NCBI GenBank assembly: GCA_030019445.1
Contig: JASEEU010000005.1
Location: 62,001-126,000, forward strand
From: Anaerosomatales bacterium
GTDB taxonomy: Bacteria; Actinomycetota; Coriobacteriia; Anaerosomatales; Anaerosomataceae
Direction: 5' to 3'
Length of the DNA: 64,000 nt
The notes below the pieces were generated by a model. It did not search any database. It was not told where the DNA came from and worked only from the letters and a program-made list of their open reading frames with translations. Made by a program: the position numbers and the translations under genes. Numbering within the stretch: position 1 is the stretch's first letter; every line of letters starts with the position of its first letter. Of this stretch, positions 59,141 through 64,000 are shown piece after piece.

Positions 59141-60796
59141 CTACTGAGCGAGCCAGACGGACTCGAAGTTGAACAGACCCTGGGCATTGTAGATGCCGTC
59201 GCGGATCCGGTCCGAGCCCACATGGATGTGCGAGTAGTACATGACCGGGATGACCGGCTGGTCCGCACCGATCATCTTGTTGATCTCCTTGTACTGCGCG
59301 ATGCGCGCGTCCTCATCGGTCTCCTGACGAGCCTCGGTCAGCGCCGCGTCCACGTCCGGGTTGGAGTAGAACGTGATGTTGTCCGAGCCGTCGGTGATGA
59401 AGAGCGAGTACAGGAAGTTGTCGGCCGTCGGGTAGTCGGCGATCCAGCCGAAGCGGGCGATGTCGTACTCGCCGTTCTGGAGCGCGTCGATGTGCTGCGC
59501 CCACTCGCGGGGCTCCAACGTGACCTCAAGGCCGAGCTGCGTCAGGTTATCGAGGAAGATCTGGGCGATGTCCTCGTGGCCCACGCCGCTGTTGACAGCG
59601 ATCGTGAACGCCGGGAAGCCCTCGCCGCCGGGATAGCCGGCCTCTTCGAGGAGCTGGGCAGCCATGTCCATGTCGTCCACGCTGGCCGGCCACGCGCCAG
59701 CCTCGTAGGCGGACAGGTTCGGCGGCACCATGCCGTCAGCGGGCTGACGGATGCCGTCGAAGAGCGTGTCGATGATCTTCTGACGCGGGCAGGCATAGGA
59801 GAGCGCCTGGCGGACCTTCGGATCATCGAACGGGGCCTTCTTGGTGTTGAGAGCGTAGTAGTAGACCGCCATCTCGAGGCCGGTCACAGCCTGCTTGCCC
59901 TCGGCGACCGTGAAGCCGTCATCGCTCTCACCGTACTGCTCGATGACCTGAGCGATCTGACCGCTCGGGATGTGCGTGAAGTCGAGGTTGCCGGCTTCGA
60001 ACTCCAGGAACGCAGTGTCCTCGTCCTGGAAGATCTTGAAGTCGACGCCGTCGATGTTCGGCTCATCGCCGTAGTAGTCATCGTTCTTCACTACCTTGAT
60101 GTACTGGTTGTGCGCCCACGGCTCGGCCAGCTTGAACGGGCCGTTGCCGATCGGCATCTCGGCGAAGCCTTCGGCATCCGCCTCGACAGCCGCCTGCGGG
60201 ACAGGGGCGAGACCCGGGTGACCAACGACATACTCGAAGTCACCGTAGGGGTAGTTGAGCGTTACCTCGAGGGTCCGCTCGTCGACCGCGACGACACCGG
60301 AAAGCTCGGTGGCCTCGCCGGCCTGCATCTCGTCGAAGCCCTTGATGGGCGCGAGGTGGTACGAGATCTCAGACGCGTTGTCAGGATTGGCGATGCGCTC
60401 CCACGCGTACTTGAAGTCGGCGGCGGTCACGGGATCGCCGTTATGGAACGTGGCGCCCTCGACGAGGGTGAACGTCCACACGGTGGCGTCCGCGTTGGCC
60501 TCCCAGGACTCCGCAGCAGCGGGCAGGATCTCCAGCGTCAGCGGATCGAAGGTCACCAGGCTGTCGAACACCGCCTGGACGACCTGCGTGCCCTCTGACT
60601 CCTGAGCGTTGTACGGGTCGATGAACGCGGGCTCAGTGATGTAGTACGCGAACGTACCGCCCTTCTGTACATCGCCCGTAGGCTCTTCGCCTGTGCCGTC
60701 GTCCTCGTCGGGCTGACAACCACCGATGCCGAACACGGTGAGCGCCAGCGCCAAAGCGAGCACGATCGCCAGGCCCTTGCGGAATCGATCAGACAA
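59141..60796 (-). CDS. oppA: Peptide ABC transporter substrate-binding lipoprotein (OppA/DppA)
   Basis: 551 residues. Signal peptide with lipobox GIGGC (Cys27), an acidic linker (DEDDGTGEEPTGD), then the family 5 binding-protein fold (GGTFAYYITEPAFIDPYNAQ; ATVWTFTLVEGATFHNGDPV, quoted in separate blocks). It captures oligopeptides at the outer face. The start is TTG 60796, justified by GGAGGGAGG 7 nt upstream. A hairpin leader precedes it. Confidence 0.95.
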   Translation of the reverse strand: MSDRFRKGLAIVLALALALTVFGIGGCQPDEDDGTGEEPTGDVQKGGTFAYYITEPAFIDPYNAQESEGTQVVQAVFDSLVTFDPLTLEILPAAAESWEANADATVWTFTLVEGATFHNGDPVTAADFKYAWERIANPDNASEISYHLAPIKGFDEMQAGEATELSGVVAVDERTLEVTLNYPYGDFEYVVGHPGLAPVPQAAVEADAEGFAEMPIGNGPFKLAEPWAHNQYIKVVKNDDYYGDEPNIDGVDFKIFQDEDTAFLEFEAGNLDFTHIPSGQIAQVIEQYGESDDGFTVAEGKQAVTGLEMAVYYYALNTKKAPFDDPKVRQALSYACPRQKIIDTLFDGIRQPADGMVPPNLSAYEAGAWPASVDDMDMAAQLLEEAGYPGGEGFPAFTIAVNSGVGHEDIAQIFLDNLTQLGLEVTLEPREWAQHIDALQNGEYDIARFGWIADYPTADNFLYSLFITDGSDNITFYSNPDVDAALTEARQETDEDARIAQYKEINKMIGADQPVIPVMYYSHIHVGSDRIRDGIYNAQGLFNFESVWLAQ

Positions 60797-61098
60797 CGTT
60801 CAGCCTCCCTCCGGAATCTGGACGGAGAGAACACCCTCAGGCGCCTCTCCCCTCCGAACAGCAGTACCGTGACTCCCATCCCTCCCTGATGGTCCGGATG
60901 ACAGTCGGCCCGCAGGGCCGACCATCCGCCCCGACCAACAACACCTAACCTGATTAGTCTTGCGCTTCACGAATAGATTCGCAACCCCTGCCGCATATCG
61001 CGACCTCGTCGGGAACGCCTGTTATCGAGAATGCGGAAGCGCGCGGCAGGCCGCGAAGACGGTGCTCGGTGAGATGCGGAGACGTGCCCTCAGACGGG
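60797..61098 (-). promoter_or_regulatory. Leader of oppA with a strong hairpin
   Basis: A ~300-nt gap with no supported ORF. GTCGGCCC-GCA-GGGCCGAC (60904-60922) makes an 8-bp hairpin that can extend through GGAT/ATCC with bulges. It could terminate secG transcription or control the oppA leader. No clear promoter boxes seen. Confidence 0.4.
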
Positions 61099-61344
61099 CT
61101 ACGCGCCCGGCGTGTAGATGAGCATCAGCAGGAGCGCAGACACTGCGTAACCTGCGGCGAAGCCGATCGTGATGCGATCGAGGTTCTTCTCGATGATGCC
61201 GGTCCCGGTCGGAGTCGTCGGCATCGCGCCGCCGAACATCGAGGACAGCCCGGTGCCCTTGCCTGAATGCAGAAGCACGAATACGACAAGCCCGACAGAG
61301 CACAGAATATGAATAGCGATGATGACGTATGCGAATGCGTTCAC
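61099..61344 (-). CDS. secG: Protein-export membrane protein SecG
   Basis: 81 residues, two membrane helices (~5-24 and ~58-77) joined by a Gly/Thr-rich loop with HSGKGTGLSSMFGG, the SecG pattern. Auxiliary subunit of the SecYEG channel. GTG 61344 with GGAG ~9 nt upstream. It follows gpmI in the common glycolysis-secG gene order. Confidence 0.95.
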   Translation of the reverse strand: MNAFAYVIIAIHILCSVGLVVFVLLHSGKGTGLSSMFGGAMPTTPTGTGIIEKNLDRITIGFAAGYAVSALLLMLIYTPGA

Positions 61345-61447
61345 GAACTGTTCTCCGTCCTATGAGGCCGCGAAGGGTCGCATCCGACCACTCCGTTGAG
61401 GTGCGAACCGTGCCAGTATAGCTTGCGTCGCCACCCGCCTCAAGCGG

Positions 61448-62980
61448 TCAGCCGTGCACCAACAGCGACGACCCGGTCCACTCGGCGGGCTGCTCCAGGC
61501 CGAGCAGCTCGAGGACGGACGGCGCCACGTCCGCGAGGATCCCGCCCTCGCGCACCGCGGACACTCCGTCGGCGACGACGATGAACGGCACGGGGTCGGT
61601 GGTGTGCGCGGTGAACGACGAACCATCATCGGCTGCCATCCGCTCCGCGTTGCCGTGGTCCGCCGTGATGATGGCCGAGCCGCCGCGCGCCCGCACCGCC
61701 TGCAGCACGCGGCCGATGCCCGCATCAACGGCTTCGACCGCCGCGACCGCCGCTTCCATGACGCCGGTATGCCCCACCATGTCGCAGTTGGCGTAGTTCA
61801 CCACATAGAAGTCCGCGCGCGCCTGCTGGATGGCATCGACGAGGCGGTCCGTCACCTCGGGCGCGCTCATCTCGGGCTGCAGGTCGTACGTCGCGACCTT
61901 GGGGCTCGGCACGAGCACGCGCTCCTCCCCTTCCTTCGGGCGTTCCGCGCCACCATTCAGGAAGAACGTCACATGCGCGTACTTCTCGGTCTCCGCGATG
62001 TGGAACTGGCGCAGGCCGGCCTCGGCGATCACGTCGGCGAGGACGCAGCATGGCAGGTCCTTGGGGAACGCCACCGGTGCCGGGATGGTGGGGTCGTACT
62101 CGGTGAGGCAGACGAAGCGCACGTCGGGCATGGTTGGCCGTTCGAAACCCGTGAAGTCGGCATCGACGAATGCGCGCGTGATCTCGCGCGCGCGGTCCGG
62201 CCGGAAGTTGAAGAAGATGAGCGCATCGCCATCGGAGACGGTCGCGCGCGGACGCGCATCGTCCGTGACGACGACAGGGACGACGAACTCATCGGTCACA
62301 CCCGCGCGATACGAGTCCTCGATCGCTGCGGTCGCCCCCGGCTTCTCCACACCGTCGCCGAGGACCATCGCTCGCCACGCCTTCTCCACGCGGTCCCAAC
62401 GGTTGTCGCGGTCCATGGCGTAGTAGCGGCCCATCACGCTCGCGACATGGCCGACACCGACCTCGGCGCACACCCGCTCCAGTTCGCGCACGTAGCCGAG
62501 GCCGCTCGTGGGCGGCACGTCGCGTCCATCGAGGAACGCATGCACGAACACCTTCTCGGCTCCCCGGTCGGCGGCCATGCGGATGAGCGCATACAGGTGG
62601 TCCTGGTGGCTGTGCACGCCGCCGTCCGAGACGAGCCCCATGAAGTGGATCGCGCGGCCATGGGCGATGGCGCCGTCCATGGCGCGCTGCAGGACCTCGT
62701 TGGCCGCCAGGGAACCGTCCTCGATGGCCTTGCAGATTCGGGTGAACTCCTGGTAGACGATCCGGCCGGCACCGATGTTCAGGTGCCCTACCTCCGAGTT
62801 GCCCATCTGGCCCTCCGGCAGGCCGACGGCAAGGCCCGCCGCGTCGAGCGGCGCCCACGGCCGCGTCTCAAAGAGCTCGTCGAGCACGGGCGTCTCGGCA
62901 GCGGCGATCGCGTTACCCTCGGACTCGTCCCGCAGGCCGAACCCGTCCATGATCACGAGGACGACAGGGCGCTGGGCCAT
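61448..62980 (-). CDS. gpmI: Phosphoglycerate mutase, 2,3-BPG-independent
   Basis: 510 residues. VVLVIMDGFGLRDESEGNAI, catalytic Ser62 in MGNSEVGHLNIGAGR, VSDGGVHSH, GRYYAMDRDNRWDR and TADHGNAERM bind the two Mn ions and substrate. Interconverts 3- and 2-phosphoglycerate. ATG starts at the base next to the tpiA stop, so it is co-transcribed with pgk and tpiA. Confidence 0.97.
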   Translation of the reverse strand: MAQRPVVLVIMDGFGLRDESEGNAIAAAETPVLDELFETRPWAPLDAAGLAVGLPEGQMGNSEVGHLNIGAGRIVYQEFTRICKAIEDGSLAANEVLQRAMDGAIAHGRAIHFMGLVSDGGVHSHQDHLYALIRMAADRGAEKVFVHAFLDGRDVPPTSGLGYVRELERVCAEVGVGHVASVMGRYYAMDRDNRWDRVEKAWRAMVLGDGVEKPGATAAIEDSYRAGVTDEFVVPVVVTDDARPRATVSDGDALIFFNFRPDRAREITRAFVDADFTGFERPTMPDVRFVCLTEYDPTIPAPVAFPKDLPCCVLADVIAEAGLRQFHIAETEKYAHVTFFLNGGAERPKEGEERVLVPSPKVATYDLQPEMSAPEVTDRLVDAIQQARADFYVVNYANCDMVGHTGVMEAAVAAVEAVDAGIGRVLQAVRARGGSAIITADHGNAERMAADDGSSFTAHTTDPVPFIVVADGVSAVREGGILADVAPSVLELLGLEQPAEWTGSSLLVHG

Positions 62981-63748
62981 CTAGCGCGCTGCCTTGACGA
63001 TGTCCACGAACGAGTCCGCCTTCAACGCCGCACCGCCGATAAGCCCACCGTCGACGTCAGGCTCCTCGAAGAACATCTTGGCGTTCTCCGGCTTCACCGA
63101 ACCGCCGTACAAGACGCGGACCTGCATCGCGACGGGCGGCCCGTACACGGCGCCGAGCGTGGCGCGAATCGAGCGCGCGACATCGTTGGCAGCCTCGGGC
63201 GTGGGCGTGCGGCCCGTGCCGATCGCCCAGATGGGCTCATACGCGACCACGAGGCGGGCGGCCTGCTCGGGTGTGAGCCCCTCGGCACCGATACGGACCT
63301 GCTGGCGGACGAACGCCTCGGTCTCGAGCGCTTCGCGCACGGCGAGGCTCTCGCCGACGCACATGATCGGCGTCATGCCCGCATCGAAGACAGCTCGGAC
63401 CTTCTTGTTGACCGTCTCGTCCGTCTCGCCGAAGTACTCGCGCCGCTCCGAGTGGCCGACGATGACGTAGGAGCATCGCAGGTCGGCCAGCATGCGCGGC
63501 GCGATGGCGCCCGTGTAGGCGCCTTCCGACTCCCAGTGGCAGTCCTGTGCGCCCAGCGCGATCGTGAGGTGATCGAGCTCGATGAGCGTGGAGACCGCTT
63601 TCAGGCCGGTGAACGGCGGGCAGACAGCTACCTCGGCCTCCACGTCGAGCATCTCGAGCAGATCGGCCACGTCCTGGACGAGGGTCGCTCCTTCCCCGGA
63701 CGTGGTGTACATCTTCCAGTTGCCGGCTACGAGCATGCGACGGCTCAT
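62981..63748 (-). CDS. tpiA: Triosephosphate isomerase
   Basis: 255 residues. GNWKM near the N-terminus (catalytic Lys), VIVGHSERREYF (His) and VVAYEPIWAIGTG (Glu) are all present. ATG 63748 has AAGGAG ~9 nt upstream; a 3-codon longer start (GTG) has none. It is 19 nt after pgk. Confidence 0.97.
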   Translation of the reverse strand: MSRRMLVAGNWKMYTTSGEGATLVQDVADLLEMLDVEAEVAVCPPFTGLKAVSTLIELDHLTIALGAQDCHWESEGAYTGAIAPRMLADLRCSYVIVGHSERREYFGETDETVNKKVRAVFDAGMTPIMCVGESLAVREALETEAFVRQQVRIGAEGLTPEQAARLVVAYEPIWAIGTGRTPTPEAANDVARSIRATLGAVYGPPVAMQVRVLYGGSVKPENAKMFFEEPDVDGGLIGGAALKADSFVDIVKAAR

Positions 63749-63767
63749 GCGCCACACTCCTTCCGCG

Positions 63768-64000
63768 TCAGCTGTCCTTCTCGGCGAGGGACTCCACGCC
63801 GGGAAGCGGGGTGCCTTCGAGCAGCTTCATCGACGCGCCGCCGCCCGTGGAGACGAACGTGACGCGCTCCTCGATGTCGAACTTCTTGAGCGCCGCGACC
63901 GAGTCGCCGCCGCCCACGATGGACGCCGCGCGGTTGTTGCGCGCGACGGCGGTGGCGACCTTGCGCGTGCCCGTCTCGAACGGCGTGAGCTCGAAGACGC
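63768..64000 (-). CDS. pgk: Phosphoglycerate kinase, C-terminal part
   Basis: Only the last 77 residues are in the window; the gene runs off the right edge. VGGGDSVAALKKFDI and FVSTGGGASMKLLEG are the nucleotide-binding and C-terminal signatures. First gene seen of the pgk-tpiA-gpmI-secG cluster. Confidence 0.95.
   Translation of the reverse strand, partial: VFELTPFETGTRKVATAVARNNRAASIVGGGDSVAALKKFDIEERVTFVSTGGGASMKLLEGTPLPGVESLAEKDS

Overview
The window is high-GC bacterial DNA packed with genes, mostly on the minus strand, with many GTG/TTG starts and many 1-14 nt overlaps between neighbours. The pgk-tpiA-gpmI-secG order, SpoIIE-type phosphatases, a CWB2 cell-wall-binding/L,D-transpeptidase protein and the lack of outer-membrane genes suggest a Gram-positive anaerobe. 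My best guess is an actinobacterium of the Coriobacteriia type (inference). A complete sigma-54 module is present. There are no rRNAs, CRISPR arrays, phage genes or insertion sequences.

Layout. 1-7.6 kb: partial receiver protein, rRNA/tRNA m5U methyltransferase, cytochrome b5-like protein, Crp-type regulator, a giant FAD/Fe-S oxidoreductase with a Met-rich tail, HAD hydrolase. 7.6-12.8 kb: membrane-bound hydrogenase operon (small subunit, large subunit, cytochrome b, maturation protease). 12.8-19.6 kb: two-component system, transketolase, inositol monophosphatase family, acetyl-CoA synthetase. 19.8-20.04 kb: a candidate structured non-coding RNA ending in a strong terminator. 20-29.4 kb: ferredoxin, DegV, HIT, exonuclease VII, RNase D, diacylglycerol kinase family, L,D-transpeptidase, and tRNA-Val, -Gly and -Cys. 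29.4-33.8 kb: UbiX/UbiA/UbiD-type quinone genes, HAD, nitroreductase. 33.9-38 kb: a partner-switching pair. 38-48.7 kb: CcdA, HMA protein, sigma-54 module, transporters, CsoR/CstR-type repressor, thioredoxin. 48.7-54.8 kb: PHP, cNMP domain, aminotransferase, two radical-SAM-type genes, MASE3-SpoIIE. 54.9-64 kb: tRNA-Leu, oligopeptide ABC transporter, secG, glycolysis genes.

Main result 1. The hydrogenase large subunit appears to stop at a TGA right after Asp-Pro of its C-terminal nickel motif, but the frame continues as Ile-Gly-Cys-Ala-Val-His and 20 more residues to a TAG that abuts the cytochrome b gene. A 6-bp hairpin with a GGT-containing loop begins 11 nt after the TGA. The small subunit has Cys where standard enzymes have Pro at the medial cluster. 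Together these identify a selenocysteine-containing [NiFeSe] hydrogenase.

Main result 2. Four promoters carry near-identical ATACCCC-GGGGTAT palindromes: FAD/Fe-S oxidoreductase, ccdA, csoR-type gene/CDF exporter, and thioredoxin. In three of them the palindrome lies between the -35 and -10 boxes. The regulator gene sits at the most perfect copy and lacks the copper-ligand His, so it may sense persulfide or another signal. This outlines a local regulon joining a Met-rich flavo-Fe-S protein, thiol-disulfide proteins and a cation exporter.
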